DNA from: JBAZFF01 sp041653495
GTDB taxonomy: Bacteria > Patescibacteriota > Minisyncoccia > Minisyncoccales > RBG-13-42-11
Direction: 5' to 3'
DNA: 46,482 nt
Assembly (NCBI GenBank): GCA_041653495.1
Contig: JBAZFF010000003.1
Span: 1 to 46,482 of the forward strand
In this document: piece after piece, positions 16,519 to 25,264 of the stretch
Layout: every line of letters begins with the position of its first letter
Position numbering within the stretch: the first letter of the stretch is position 1
The notes under the pieces: generated by a model
Database searches by the model: none
What the model was told of the DNA's origin: nothing
Seen by the model: only the letters and a program-made list of their open reading frames with translations
Program-made: the position numbers and the translations under genes

Positions 16519-16679
16519 CTTTGACCCTAAAAATTATTTTAGGCCTTTGTTGTCTTCCTATTGGATATGTTCTCATTAGGCTCATTTCAAAGGCTATTTT
16601 CCAAAGTTTTTTTGAAGTGAAGAAGAAATTCAAAGACGAGAGAAAGGGAGAAGGAGATTATGGGAAGGGACAGGAGTAA
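16515..16679 (+). CDS. Small single-pass membrane protein (54 aa)
   Basis: This short ORF begins at ATGA, overlapping the previous stop, and ends 20 nt inside the SSB gene. The N-terminal half (LKIILGLCCLPIGYVLIRLI) is a clear membrane helix; the rest is strongly basic (VKKKFKDERK). Function unknown. The tight ATGA coupling, a pattern used throughout this window, supports it being real. Confidence 0.5.
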   Translation: MTLTLKIILGLCCLPIGYVLIRLISKAIFQSFFEVKKKFKDERKGEGDYGKGQE

Positions 16680-17838
16680 GGCGAGAGAGGAGCTTCTGAA
16701 GAGGACTCAGGAGAGCAATGACAGGAAAGACGGAGATGTCTTTTACGGCTATTTCAAGACCGATCAGGATTTACCTTTGTGGAAGGCATCTGTGACAAAG
16801 AAGGATGATGAACCACATTTGATTGACATCATTCCTTTTTATGCCGGGAAAAATTTCCCTCAGGTTGATCCGAGGCATCCAGTCAAGGAAGATGATCTTG
16901 TGTATCTTCTTGAAACGTATGTTCATCAGAACATCGGTCCGGGGAAAGAGTCGATTATCTGCCCTGCAAGAAATTACAAGAAACCCTGTCCGATCTGCGA
17001 AGAGATCGAATATCTTACCTCCAAAGAGGGCGGAAGTAAGGAATACGAGGATTATGCGGATATCGCTCTCAAGAGGCGGTGTGCTTATAACATCGTCTGT
17101 TACGATTCACCCAAAGAAGAAGGTAAGGGTGTCCAAATCTGGGAGGTCTCCTATAAGTATGGGGAGAAAAAAATCCAGCTGGCAGCTAAAAATCCTCGGG
17201 GCGGTGGTGTTGTTCCTTTTGCTGATTATGATGTTGGCAAATTAATTTCCTTCGAAGTTGCCGCCGACGAATACCGGACAATTGATGGTCACAAACTTGT
17301 TGATAGGGACTATGTGATCTCGGAAGAAATTGAGGATTCTGTCTGGCCTCTGGATGAGTTGGTTAAGATCTGGGAGTATAACGAAATCTACGAAAAGTTC
17401 TATGGTGAACTCCCTGCAGGGGTGGCTGCCAAAGAAGAAAATCAGGAAGAATCAGTTTCCCGTTCGTCTCGGGGTAGAGGAGGAGTCACTGAGCAAGAAG
17501 TCCCTCCGCCTTCCGATCCTGCTCCTTTGCAGAGGAGGAGCCGTGCAATGGAAGAACCCGTGCGAAAAGACAAGGGAGAAGGTCAATGTCCGTGCGGTGG
17601 AGAATACGGGATCGATATTGATCAGCTTACGAATTGTGACGATTGCAAAGCCTATGATGCCTGCGCTTTGAAAGCCAAGGAGATCGAGGATGCAGCTAAG
17701 GTGTCCAAGGAGACGGCACCTGCTCCTGATGCTGGTACAAGGAGAGCAAACCGCAGATCAAGGGCAGATGTGGTTGAAGAGAAACCGGCAGATCCTCCAG
17801 CGAGAACAGGTGGTTTGAGAAGGAGAACCAGGGCGTAA
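16660..17838 (+). CDS. Single-stranded DNA-binding protein (gp32-like)
   Basis: This 392-residue protein resembles phage SSBs of the T4 gp32 type. A central OB-fold-like region contains a treble-Cys segment, CPARNYKKPCPIC (C101, C110, C113), typical of the zinc site. The C-terminal third is low-complexity and charged, with a second Cys group (CPCGGEYGIDIDQLTNCDDC, near 309-329) and repeated basic tags PLQRRSRA, RRANRRSRA and GLRRRTRA, the last at the very C-terminus. It would coat ssDNA and recruit recombination proteins. ATG 16660 has AAGGAG at 6 nt. Confidence 0.75.
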   Translation: MGRDRSKAREELLKRTQESNDRKDGDVFYGYFKTDQDLPLWKASVTKKDDEPHLIDIIPFYAGKNFPQVDPRHPVKEDDLVYLLETYVHQNIGPGKESIICPARNYKKPCPICEEIEYLTSKEGGSKEYEDYADIALKRRCAYNIVCYDSPKEEGKGVQIWEVSYKYGEKKIQLAAKNPRGGGVVPFADYDVGKLISFEVAADEYRTIDGHKLVDRDYVISEEIEDSVWPLDELVKIWEYNEIYEKFYGELPAGVAAKEENQEESVSRSSRGRGGVTEQEVPPPSDPAPLQRRSRAMEEPVRKDKGEGQCPCGGEYGIDIDQLTNCDDCKAYDACALKAKEIEDAAKVSKETAPAPDAGTRRANRRSRADVVEEKPADPPARTGGLRRRTRA

Positions 17839-17850
17839 GATTTCTGTTTA

Positions 17851-17917
17851 GAGAAAAGGACACGGTAGAAGTCCGTGATAAAGACGATTTTGATTGATGA
17901 TCTCCTTTCTCTTTTTT
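17851..17917 (+). terminator. Possible intrinsic terminator after the SSB gene
   Basis: In the 102-nt gap before recA, GAGAAAAGG (17851-17859, one bulged A) can pair with CCTTTCTC (17904-17911), followed by six Ts (17912-17917). An inner hairpin CACGG/CCGTG (17861-17865, 17873-17877) could form within the long loop. The bulge and long loop make it weaker than a textbook terminator. Confidence 0.4.
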
Positions 17918-17940
17918 ATTATTGAGGATAGAAAAAGAAT

Positions 17941-19059
17941 ATGCTGAAAAGACGGGAAGGGAAAGAGCAGGAGGATCGTGCCCAAGAGGTCCTTAAAGAA
18001 ATTGATTCACCTGTTGAGGAAAGAAAAAAAGATTATCGTTTTGAAAAGGTTTTGTCAACAGGATCGACAGTTCTTGATCTTTGTATTTCGGGAGGTCGTT
18101 GTCTCGAAGGGGGAATACCTGGTGGAGTATTGATGGATATCTTTGGTCCTTCAGCATCAGGAAAGACATCTCTTTTATCGGAAATTCTTGCTTCTGCTCA
18201 ATCGCAAGGGGGAGAGACTCAGGTGCAAGACCCAGAAGCTCGTCTTGACGAGGAATATGCGAGAATTTATGGTGTGGAGATTGACCGAAAGAATTATTAT
18301 CGGCCAGATACCGTCACAGAATGTTTCGAGAGAATTCAGAAATGGAACCCGAAGAATTTCAATGTCATCAATGCTGCTGGGGTTGATTCTTTGGCAGCTC
18401 TTTCTACTGATCTTGAAATGGGCCCCAAGGGAGATAAAATGGGAATGAGGCGGGCCAAAGAATTCTCTCAAGAACTTCGTAAAACCGCTCGAATTATTGC
18501 CAATAACAATTGGGTTATTTGTTGCACCAATCAGGTTCGAGATAGTGATTATGGAGAGGTTACTCCTGGGGGCAAAGGGATTCCTTATTATGCCTCTCTT
18601 CGCCTTCGAGTTGGCCAAATCAGCACTATCGAGAGGAAGTACAAAATTATTGGTCAGGAAGAACCAGAAGAAATTGGAAGGAGTCGGGCAGCAAGAAGGG
18701 CGGAACGAGATCGAGAAAAAGAGAAAGGAGAATCAAAAGAGCTAAAAAAAGCGGTTGGTATTGTCAGCAAGGTGTTTATAAAGAAATCTACTGTTGACGA
18801 TCCTTATCGAGAATGCGAAATCTATATTATCTTCAATTACGGGATTGATGATGTTCGAGGAAATCTCCAATATTGCAAAGATATGACAGGAGCGAGTAGG
18901 TATGCCTGTCCTGATGGTAAGGACTATCAAGCGATAGAAAAAGCCATCGCGTGGGTAGAACAGAATGAGCTTGAGAAACGGCTCAAAGGGAACACCATTG
19001 ATTTGTGGAATGAGATCGAGAAGAAGTTTAAAATATCTCGCAAGCCGAAGGTTCGCTGA
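17941..19059 (+). CDS. recA: RecA/UvsX-like recombinase
   Basis: This 372-residue protein is a RecA-fold strand-exchange ATPase. Walker A GPSASGKTS is near residues 69-77, the GGETQVQDPEARLDEEYA segment carries the catalytic Glu region, and CCTNQVRDSDYGEVTPGGKGIPYYASLRLRV matches RecA motif 4 and loop L2. It has a charged insertion (ARRAERDREKEKGESKELKK) and a C-terminal lobe. It begins MLKRREG, another version of the L-x-R-R terminal motif. The site GAGGAT is 13 nt from the ATG, farther than usual. It is the first gene of a run through 24686. Confidence 0.88.
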   Translation: MLKRREGKEQEDRAQEVLKEIDSPVEERKKDYRFEKVLSTGSTVLDLCISGGRCLEGGIPGGVLMDIFGPSASGKTSLLSEILASAQSQGGETQVQDPEARLDEEYARIYGVEIDRKNYYRPDTVTECFERIQKWNPKNFNVINAAGVDSLAALSTDLEMGPKGDKMGMRRAKEFSQELRKTARIIANNNWVICCTNQVRDSDYGEVTPGGKGIPYYASLRLRVGQISTIERKYKIIGQEEPEEIGRSRAARRAERDREKEKGESKELKKAVGIVSKVFIKKSTVDDPYRECEIYIIFNYGIDDVRGNLQYCKDMTGASRYACPDGKDYQAIEKAIAWVEQNELEKRLKGNTIDLWNEIEKKFKISRKPKVR

Positions 19060-19916
19060 TGCCTGATCTAATTATGGATAGTAACTACATCTGCCATTGG
19101 CATCGGTTTGCCTTGTCCCAGGGCCTTTCCTATCGAGGCAAACCCACAGAAATCATTTTTGGTTTTCTCAAAACGGTTTTTGAATTGTCTGAACGGTTTC
19201 AATCAAGACGATTTCTTTTTTGTTGGGATTCAAGAGAGTCTTTGCGGAAGAAAATATATCCAGACTATAAATCCAATCGTCATAAAGAAATGACTGAAGA
19301 AGAAAAAGAAACCAGTTCGGTTGCGTTTCGGCAATTTGACGAAATCCGTCAAATTGTTCTTCCTGATCTTGGATTCAAAAATATTTTTCTTAAAGACGGT
19401 TATGAATCAGATGATTTGATTGCTGTTCTGGTTAAGATGAAATCAACAGACACCAAGGTCGTTGTTTCAAGTGATGCAGATCTTTATCAGCTTTTGCAAT
19501 ATTGCAATATCTATCAACCTGCTAAGAAGCAGCTTATGACCGAAGAATTATTCCAAAAGGAGTATTCTATTGCCTCGAGATATTGGCCCTCGGTTAAATG
19601 TCTTTCAGGATGTTCTACAGATAATGTCGCTGGGATTGTTGGGGTAGGAGAAAAGACTGCGATTAAATATTTCAATGGCGAGCTTGTCAAAGGGAAGGCT
19701 TTTGATTCCATCAAGTCGAAAGAAGGGGTTAAAATTTTCCATAGAAATGCTCTTCTTGTTTCTCTTCCTTTTGATGGAATTGATGTCCTTCCTGTCAAAA
19801 AACAAGAGATCTTTTCCAAAGACAAATTTATTCAGATATTTGAACAATATGGGTTCCAGTCTTTTCTAACAGCTAAGGCTATTTCAAGGTGGACATCTCT
19901 CTTTAATTTGGAGTGA
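19059..19916 (+). CDS. 5'-3' exonuclease / flap endonuclease (FEN family)
   Basis: This 285-residue protein matches the 5' nuclease domain of DNA polymerase I and T5 D15. Metal-binding acids are visible in LIMDSNYICHW, FCWDSRESLRKKIYPDYKSNR, YESDDLIAVL and VVSSDADLYQLL. The helix-hairpin-helix reads CSTDNVAGIVGVGEKTAIKY. It would remove RNA primers and flaps. It is joined to recA by a TGATG overlap. Confidence 0.88.
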   Translation: MPDLIMDSNYICHWHRFALSQGLSYRGKPTEIIFGFLKTVFELSERFQSRRFLFCWDSRESLRKKIYPDYKSNRHKEMTEEEKETSSVAFRQFDEIRQIVLPDLGFKNIFLKDGYESDDLIAVLVKMKSTDTKVVVSSDADLYQLLQYCNIYQPAKKQLMTEELFQKEYSIASRYWPSVKCLSGCSTDNVAGIVGVGEKTAIKYFNGELVKGKAFDSIKSKEGVKIFHRNALLVSLPFDGIDVLPVKKQEIFSKDKFIQIFEQYGFQSFLTAKAISRWTSLFNLE

Positions 19917-19918
19917 AA

Positions 19919-20533
19919 ATGGCAAAGATTATTTTTTTTGATTGTGAGACCACAGGAGTAAAAGACGACTGTGGTGTTTGGCAGATCGCAGGAGTTATTG
20001 AAGCTCTCGGCAAACAGGAACAGTTCAATTTCTTTTGCGACATATTTGCAGAGGACGAGATTGACCCTGTTGCTTTTGAGACAAACGGAATGACTGATGC
20101 CAAGCTTTCTACCTTTCCAGATCCTAAGGATGTTCACAAGCAATTCACCAAGTTGCTTGGTAGGTACGTTGACAAATTTGACAAAACGGATAAATTTATT
20201 GCAGTTGCTTATGGTGCCGATTTTGATCAAAGATTTCTTCGGAAGTTCTTTTTCAATTGTGGCGATAAATATTTTGGTTCGTGGTTCTGGCATCCGTGGA
20301 TCTGCATGATGTCCACGTCAGCTCTTTATCTCAGGGAGAGAAGGCATGAACTTGAAAATTTTAAGTTGATCACGGTGGCTAAGCATCTGGGCCTTTGCAG
20401 CGAAGGTGACGCAGATAGATTTCACGATGCTCTTTGGGATGCGAAAATTTGCCAGGCTATGTATCATAGAATGGCAAATGGTTCTAAAGAAGACTTTAGC
20501 AGAATTGGTTTTGATGACGATATTCCTTTTTAG
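19919..20533 (+). CDS. DnaQ-like 3'-5' exonuclease (DEDDh)
   Basis: This 204-residue protein has exonuclease motif I FFDCETTG (D8, E10), motif II AYGADFDQRFL and motif III RFHDALWDAKI with the His and final Asp of the DEDDh class. It would proofread for the separately encoded polymerase. I chose ATG 19919 behind GGAG; the GTG at 19913 lies immediately after the same site with no spacing. Confidence 0.87.
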   Translation: MAKIIFFDCETTGVKDDCGVWQIAGVIEALGKQEQFNFFCDIFAEDEIDPVAFETNGMTDAKLSTFPDPKDVHKQFTKLLGRYVDKFDKTDKFIAVAYGADFDQRFLRKFFFNCGDKYFGSWFWHPWICMMSTSALYLRERRHELENFKLITVAKHLGLCSEGDADRFHDALWDAKICQAMYHRMANGSKEDFSRIGFDDDIPF

Positions 20534-20546
20534 AAAGGGAAAGCAA

Positions 20547-21182
20547 ATGGGAAAAGGCGGAGGATTTGAATGGGAAGTCGCAAAGAAGCTTTCTCTATGG
20601 TGGAGCGAAGGCAAGCGTGATGATATTTTTTGTCGCTCCCAAGCTTCAGGGGCAAGATTTACCGTGAGAAAGAAAGTGGGGAAAGATACTGCAAATCAGT
20701 CTGGTGATATCACGTTTTCCGACGCTATTGGAGAACCTCTTATTAAGCTTTGGTCGATAGAATGCAAAACAGGGTATGGCAAGAAAAAGAAAATTCGAGA
20801 CGAAGATAATAAGATTGTTGCCAAGGAAGACGTTCGTTGGGATTTGCTCGATTTTCTTGATTCTTCTCAGAAAGTCACGGTGCTTTCCTCGATGTGGGAA
20901 CAATGCAAACGTGATGCGAAAAAATCAAGGAAGATTCCTATTCTTGTTTTCCGACGGAACAGGAGAAAAAAATGCGTAATGTTGGATGATAGGGTTTACC
21001 AAAGTTTGTGTGGCTACGTTGGCCCTTCTGAATGCAAAACGATATTTTTAAATATTCCTTCCGTGCTCCAGGATGGTTTTTTCAAAATCATGCTTTTTGA
21101 CGATTTTCTTTTTTGGCTTCGGTTTTTACCGAACGCTTTGATTCCTCGGGAAAAAGGAGGGCGGGAGCGGAAATCGAAATGA
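20547..21182 (+). CDS. Holliday-junction-resolvase-like PD-(D/E)xK nuclease
   Basis: This 211-residue protein starts MGKGGGFEWEVAKKLSLWWSE behind AAAGGGAAAG. The conserved Glu of the first helix, the QSGDITFSD strand and the IECKTGYG motif form a PD-(D/E)xK active site. SQASGARFTVRK resembles phage proteins annotated as Hjc/resolvase-like. It would process recombination junctions before packaging. It overlaps the Rad50-like gene by ATGA. The longer in-frame extension upstream of 20547 lies inside the exonuclease gene and is not used. Confidence 0.78.
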   Translation: MGKGGGFEWEVAKKLSLWWSEGKRDDIFCRSQASGARFTVRKKVGKDTANQSGDITFSDAIGEPLIKLWSIECKTGYGKKKKIRDEDNKIVAKEDVRWDLLDFLDSSQKVTVLSSMWEQCKRDAKKSRKIPILVFRRNRRKKCVMLDDRVYQSLCGYVGPSECKTIFLNIPSVLQDGFFKIMLFDDFLFWLRFLPNALIPREKGGRERKSK

Positions 21183-22417
21183 TTAAGTCTCTTAGGGTCA
21201 AGAATTTCAAATCACATAAAGATACCACTCTTGTTTTTGACAAAGGCGTCAATGTCATTCAAGGACTAAGCACGACCGGGAAGAGTGCAATACTCAATGC
21301 CTTGCGGTTGTTGTTCAACAACAGGCCTCAGGGCGGGCATTACTTTTCAAATTTTGCCGGGGATAAAGGCGCGACCGAGATTGAACTTGAATTGATGGAC
21401 GGTCAAAAGGTTTCTCTCACAAAAGGAATCAGGGTTGATAAGGACGGCGAAAAGAAGGTCATTGGTGGCGTCTACACCATTGGCGAGAATGAGTTTACTT
21501 GCCCTAAAGAAGGAATCCCTGACCAAGTTGCAGAAGCCCTCAACATCGGCGAATTGAACATCCAGCGGCAACATTCGGCGCCTTTTCTTATAATGTCGTC
21601 TCCCGGCGAAAACGCCAGGATGGTGAATAGAATCACCAAGCTGGAAAAGACAGACGAATGGGTTTCTGATCTCGCCAGCAAGATCAACGAAGGGAATAGG
21701 ACTATTCTTTCTACCCAAGAAGAGATTAAGCAGGCGGAGATCAATCTTAAAAAATATTCTGATATTGACGAAACAAAGAAAATTGTCGATGCTCTTGTTG
21801 CCGTTGACAGAGAAATACCCCATCTTGAAGAGGATAGGGATTTTCTATCCAACCAATTAGGCCGGCACAAATCTTATTCAGAAGGGGTAGAAGAATTGAA
21901 GGCTTGCTTGGCCGTGGAAAGTGTTCTTTCTCTGGCCGACAAGTTATCTCAAGAGATTGAAGATTATTATGCTCTCGTAGATCTATTCAATCGTTATGTA
22001 GATGACGAAGAAAAAAAGGAAGTGTTGTTCGAAGACATCGCGATCATTGAATCTCTTCTTTTGAAGATTGATCAGTGCGATTATTCGAAGGAGCAAAGAA
22101 AGCGGGACAGCCTCGTATCGTATCAACAGACGTATTTCTCGGCTCAGGGAAGGCTCAGGGTCCTGGCAACGGCTCTTGAGGAGCAAGTCAGGGTTAAAGC
22201 GATAGAAGATTTACGCGAGGAAATCATCGATTATGAGGATTTGATGTCTTTTGTCGAAGGATACAGACAGAACCTTGAGCAGCTGGCAGGAATTGGGGTC
22301 AGGCTGTCCGGAGCCAAAGAAGAATATGTGTCTGAACTGAAAAGGATAGGGAAGTGCCCTACTTGCTATTCCAGCATTGATGCCGCTTTGGCGAAGAGGA
22401 TTAAGGGCCAGTTATGA
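21179..22417 (+). CDS. Rad50/SbcC N-terminal half (ATPase lobe plus coiled coil)
   Basis: This 412-residue protein begins MIKSLRVKNFKSHKDT, as Rad50/SbcC do, with Walker A GLSTTGKSA (G29-S36) and a Q-loop-like segment near LNIQRQHSAPFLI. Long coiled-coil segments follow, and the protein ends just after CPTC (C393, C396), the expected zinc-hook position. The C-terminal ATPase lobe is missing here and is encoded separately at 23579. With Mre11 at 22414 it would form an end-processing nuclease, as T4 gp46/gp47 do. Confidence 0.85.
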   Translation: MIKSLRVKNFKSHKDTTLVFDKGVNVIQGLSTTGKSAILNALRLLFNNRPQGGHYFSNFAGDKGATEIELELMDGQKVSLTKGIRVDKDGEKKVIGGVYTIGENEFTCPKEGIPDQVAEALNIGELNIQRQHSAPFLIMSSPGENARMVNRITKLEKTDEWVSDLASKINEGNRTILSTQEEIKQAEINLKKYSDIDETKKIVDALVAVDREIPHLEEDRDFLSNQLGRHKSYSEGVEELKACLAVESVLSLADKLSQEIEDYYALVDLFNRYVDDEEKKEVLFEDIAIIESLLLKIDQCDYSKEQRKRDSLVSYQQTYFSAQGRLRVLATALEEQVRVKAIEDLREEIIDYEDLMSFVEGYRQNLEQLAGIGVRLSGAKEEYVSELKRIGKCPTCYSSIDAALAKRIKGQL

Positions 22418-23340
22418 AATTCATTCTTGTTTCTGATGTTCATTTGTTGCGGCAAAATCCTGTTGCGAGGAAAGACAATCTCGTAGAAAATCAATTCAAG
22501 AAGTTTGAATTCATCTTGCAGCAGGCAAGGATTCAAAAGGCCGACATTTTATGCGCGGCCGATTTCTGCGATATTCCTCGAAGCTGGGTTCTTTTGCCGA
22601 GGATCATTTCGCTTCTAAAGGATTATGAAGATGTAAGGTTGCACACCGTGTTTGGCCAGCATGATACATATCTCTACAGCGAAGAGACAAGGGACAGGAC
22701 AACCCTTGGCGTTCTTGAAAAGGCAGGCCTGGTGACGGTTCTTGATTCCTCCCCTTTGCAAATCACAGGAGAGGACCGTTGCGTGACCTTATACGGTTGT
22801 TCCTTTGGGGCGGATGTTCCGGTTCCTGTTGTTTCTTCGAGATCGACGATGTTTAATGTTCTGGTTATCCATGCTTCAATTTCAGACCGGTCTTTGTACC
22901 CTGGCCAAGAGCCGACAATGGCGAAGAAATTCCTTGAGAGCAACAAGAATTTCGACCTGATTGTTTGTGGGGACATTCATCGGAGTTTTATGGTTAAGGC
23001 CGGCAAGAGATTTCTTTTCGATGTTGGTCCTATGTTGCGGAGAGAAGCAACCCAATATAATTTTTCTCATGTTCCCCATGTTGTTTTTTTTGATACAGAG
23101 AAATTAACCTACGAAGAAATTGAAATACCTCATAAGCCTGCCGATGAAGTTCTTGATCGGTCTCATATTGACCGGGTTGTGGAGAGCAAAGATATCCTTG
23201 AAGGGTTTGTTTCTGAAATTGAATCGGAAGACACCGAGAAGGTTTCTTTTGAGGAAATTTTGTGGTCGTTGGTCAAGGCGAATAAAGGGAGCAAGTCGGT
23301 CGAAAAGGTTTTGTCGGAAACAATGGAGGAAAGATCATGA
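22414..23340 (+). CDS. Mre11/SbcD-like nuclease
   Basis: This 308-residue calcineurin-like phosphoesterase has motif I SDVHL (D8, H10), motif II as AADFCD instead of GDxxD, motif III as FGQHD instead of GNHD, VIHAS and CGDIH for the later histidines. The Asn-to-Gln change in motif III affects a metal/catalytic residue, though I recall similar GQHD forms in phage homologs. The C-terminal tail is helical and charged, probably contacting Rad50. It overlaps both neighbours by ATGA. Confidence 0.85.
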   Translation: MKFILVSDVHLLRQNPVARKDNLVENQFKKFEFILQQARIQKADILCAADFCDIPRSWVLLPRIISLLKDYEDVRLHTVFGQHDTYLYSEETRDRTTLGVLEKAGLVTVLDSSPLQITGEDRCVTLYGCSFGADVPVPVVSSRSTMFNVLVIHASISDRSLYPGQEPTMAKKFLESNKNFDLIVCGDIHRSFMVKAGKRFLFDVGPMLRREATQYNFSHVPHVVFFDTEKLTYEEIEIPHKPADEVLDRSHIDRVVESKDILEGFVSEIESEDTEKVSFEEILWSLVKANKGSKSVEKVLSETMEERS

Positions 23341-23579
23341 ATGAGGAGAAAGTTCTCAAGGCATTAAAAGATAAACTTGAAGCAATCAAAACAGAGTACG
23401 CCCAGAAAGAAGGGGCAATGGCTTCTACTCTTGAATTGATCAAAAAGGAATTTGGGATTCAGACCATCGAAGAAGCTGAAGATAAGCTGAAAGAACTTGA
23501 ATCCCAGATCGAGGAAAAGAAAAAGCAACGAACCAAGTATCTCGAACAGGCGCAAAAGAAGTTGGAGGCTTATCAGTGA
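23337..23579 (+). CDS. Small coiled-coil protein between Mre11 and the Rad50 C-terminal half
   Basis: This 80-residue protein is almost entirely Lys/Glu-rich coiled coil (for example EEAEDKLKELESQIEEKKK). It lies between Mre11 and the second Rad50 half, overlapping both. By position it could be the returning arm of the Rad50 coiled coil encoded as a separate peptide; this is inference. Confidence 0.7.
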   Translation: MNEEKVLKALKDKLEAIKTEYAQKEGAMASTLELIKKEFGIQTIEEAEDKLKELESQIEEKKKQRTKYLEQAQKKLEAYQ

Positions 23580-24283
23580 TGACTGTTCAAGAAATAGCTG
23601 ATCAATTTGCAGAAGTCTCGGCGAATCAAAAGATATTGCGCCAGCAGCTTGAAGTGAAGAGCAACCAGGTTTCAGAAATGAAGCAAGTTGTGGAAGATCA
23701 AATTCAGGCGAGGTTCTTTATTTCAGAAGCCGCCAGACTTACCCAAAGCCGGTTCAAGGAAAAAATAGAATCTCTCGTCACGATGGCCGTCCAGTCCGTT
23801 TTCGATCGCCCCTTTAAATTTCAGCTGGTCTTTGAGCGCAAACGGAATAAGATGGAGTGCCTTCCTATTATAACCGAAATGATCAATGGCAAGGAAAGCG
23901 TTTACAGCGATATGGAAGAGGATGTCGGTGGAGGCCTTATTGATATTGTTGCTTTCGCTTCAAGGATTGTTTTGTGGTCTTTGGAGAAACCAAGAAGCAG
24001 GAACACGATTATTCTTGATGAGCCGATGAAAAATATGGGGGAATTGATTTCCCTTGGCGGACAGATTCTTCGCGAAATTAGTCACAAGCTGAATTTTCAA
24101 ATAATTTTGGTTACCCATGAGGATCCTCTTATCGAGGTCTCTGACAGGGCCTATCGAGTTACTCACGATGGCGTCATGTCCAATGTTGAACTTGTCAAAG
24201 GAGCGCAAGTCAATGTCGAAGAAAAAACTGAATCGAAGGGAATCCCTGTCCGTAAGCTTAACCGACGTCAGGGAGGAAATTAA
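23579..24283 (+). CDS. Rad50/SbcC C-terminal ATPase half
   Basis: This 234-residue protein starts with a coiled-coil stretch and then carries the C-terminal half-site of an SMC-type ATPase: a signature-like region VGGGLIDIVAFASRIVLWSL, Walker B NTIILDEPMKNMG, and a switch-His segment ILVTHEDPLIEVSDRAY. Together with the product at 21179 it would make one complete Rad50 ATPase. It ends VRKLNRRQGGN, one of the clearest copies of the terminal motif. The 3' end overlaps the next gene by 71 nt. Confidence 0.82.
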   Translation: MTVQEIADQFAEVSANQKILRQQLEVKSNQVSEMKQVVEDQIQARFFISEAARLTQSRFKEKIESLVTMAVQSVFDRPFKFQLVFERKRNKMECLPIITEMINGKESVYSDMEEDVGGGLIDIVAFASRIVLWSLEKPRSRNTIILDEPMKNMGELISLGGQILREISHKLNFQIILVTHEDPLIEVSDRAYRVTHDGVMSNVELVKGAQVNVEEKTESKGIPVRKLNRRQGGN

Positions 24284-24686
24284 ACTCTTGGTTCTCCAAG
24301 AGGGAATATCTGATTTAGAAATTGCTCAACGCCTCGACAAACCCATAAAAGAAGTCTATCGAATTAGAACAAGAGAACTGAAAATTTCATATTACGGCAA
24401 GAAGAAAATTTGCGATACTTGCCATGAGCTTAAGTCTTTAACCGTTTTCCTTAAAGGCGGAAACACCTGTATAAAATGCCGACGGGTTCTTGGAGCGCAA
24501 GCTCCTTACAAAATGGTTAATCCAAGAAAACAGGTCGTTGTCCAGGATAAAATATCAGTTGAATGTATAAGATGTCGCAAAGATTTCGATTCTGAAACCT
24601 GGGAAAAGGAAGGGAGAATGCAACATTATTACGCTTGCTCTTCTTGTAGAAGAAAAATGAATGTTATGGATTCGGTAGGAATTTGA
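24213..24686 (+). CDS. Zinc-finger / helix-turn-helix DNA-binding protein
   Basis: This 157-residue protein starts at ATG 24213 behind GGAG, inside the Rad50 gene. After MSKKKLNRRES comes a helix-turn-helix-like stretch (GISDLEIAQRLDKPIKEVYRI, ~25-45), then two zinc-ribbon-like Cys groups: CDTC...CIKCRR and CIRC...YYACSSCRRK. It is probably a transcription factor or DNA-binding accessory protein. Specific targets cannot be inferred. Confidence 0.7.
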   Translation: MSKKKLNRRESLSVSLTDVREEIKLLVLQEGISDLEIAQRLDKPIKEVYRIRTRELKISYYGKKKICDTCHELKSLTVFLKGGNTCIKCRRVLGAQAPYKMVNPRKQVVVQDKISVECIRCRKDFDSETWEKEGRMQHYYACSSCRRKMNVMDSVGI

Positions 24687-24687
24687 T

Positions 24688-25104
24688 ATGGGTAAATTAA
24701 ACCGTAGAGAGAATTTTGTGCCACCGGAAATAGACGAAGAACAGGCAATTGATTCGTCAAGCTCAGTCATTACTAATCTTATCTTTCCGACGAGGGCAGG
24801 GGAAAAGGAAGGAAGGGTGAATTGGTGCAAGAATCTTGCAGGGGGATATCTTTTTTGCGGAGTAACCTATATCAAAGATAAAGGTTGTTCAGAGTGGATT
24901 TTGGAAACTTCAGGCGGAAAATTCGTTCCTGTCCTTGAATGGGGGAGGTGGACAGAAGCAGAGATAGTGGATATTATTGATTTAATAAAAGGGAAAAGAG
25001 GCCCATTTAAGTTGCAAGAAAAAACACCAGATTTGATTAAAGCGGTGTATAATAACAATAGAGAGAAGGAAAGAGTCGGGTTCTTTTTCAAGAGGCGCAA
25101 GTAA
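24688..25104 (+). CDS. Hypothetical protein with KLNRR N-terminus
   Basis: This 138-residue protein begins MGKLNRREN and ends FFFKRRK, so it carries the basic motif at both ends. The middle (CKNLAGGYLFCGVTYIKDKG, then WTEAEIVDIIDLIKGKRG) looks folded but unknown. Its last ~25 codons contain promoter motif copy 5, so the coding sequence and the promoter share bases. Confidence 0.65.
   Translation: MGKLNRRENFVPPEIDEEQAIDSSSSVITNLIFPTRAGEKEGRVNWCKNLAGGYLFCGVTYIKDKGCSEWILETSGGKFVPVLEWGRWTEAEIVDIIDLIKGKRGPFKLQEKTPDLIKAVYNNNREKERVGFFFKRRK
25033..25053 (+). promoter_or_regulatory. Phage promoter motif, copy 5 (drives the RNA island)
   Basis: TTGATTAAAGC, then TATAAT at 25048-25053, with the fixed 8-nt spacing. 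It lies within the end of the previous gene, and the next ~950 nt are largely non-coding, so this copy probably makes the structured RNAs at 25175-26035. Confidence 0.7.
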
Positions 25105-25174
25105 AAAAGTAGATTAAGAAGCTTGCGGAAATTTAAAATTGCCCTTTGGCGCCAAATTGAAAGGAGGCGATTGT

Positions 25175-25222
25175 ATGAAACCGATTCACGGCGTGTCCGA
25201 ATTTGACTACTTTGTGATGTAA
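25175..25222 (+). CDS. 15-residue leader-type ORF with a perfect ribosome binding site
   Basis: ATG 25175 follows AAAGGAGG at 7 nt, one of the strongest sites in the window, yet encodes only MKPIHGVSEFDYFVM before TAA. Three hairpins follow (25228-25240, 25244-25263 and the terminator at 25265). That order, strong site, tiny ORF, terminator, is like a transcription-attenuation leader. No run of one regulatory amino acid is present, so what would be sensed is unclear. Confidence 0.5.
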   Translation: MKPIHGVSEFDYFVM

Positions 25223-25264
25223 CACTTGCCGGCGACCGGCCATCAAACAAGAAACATTGTTTGA

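Noticed and set aside
24117..24686. Longer start for the HTH/zinc protein at 24117
   Set aside because: The extra N-terminus is out-of-frame Rad50 sequence; ATG 24213 has a GGAG site and begins the KKKLNRR motif.
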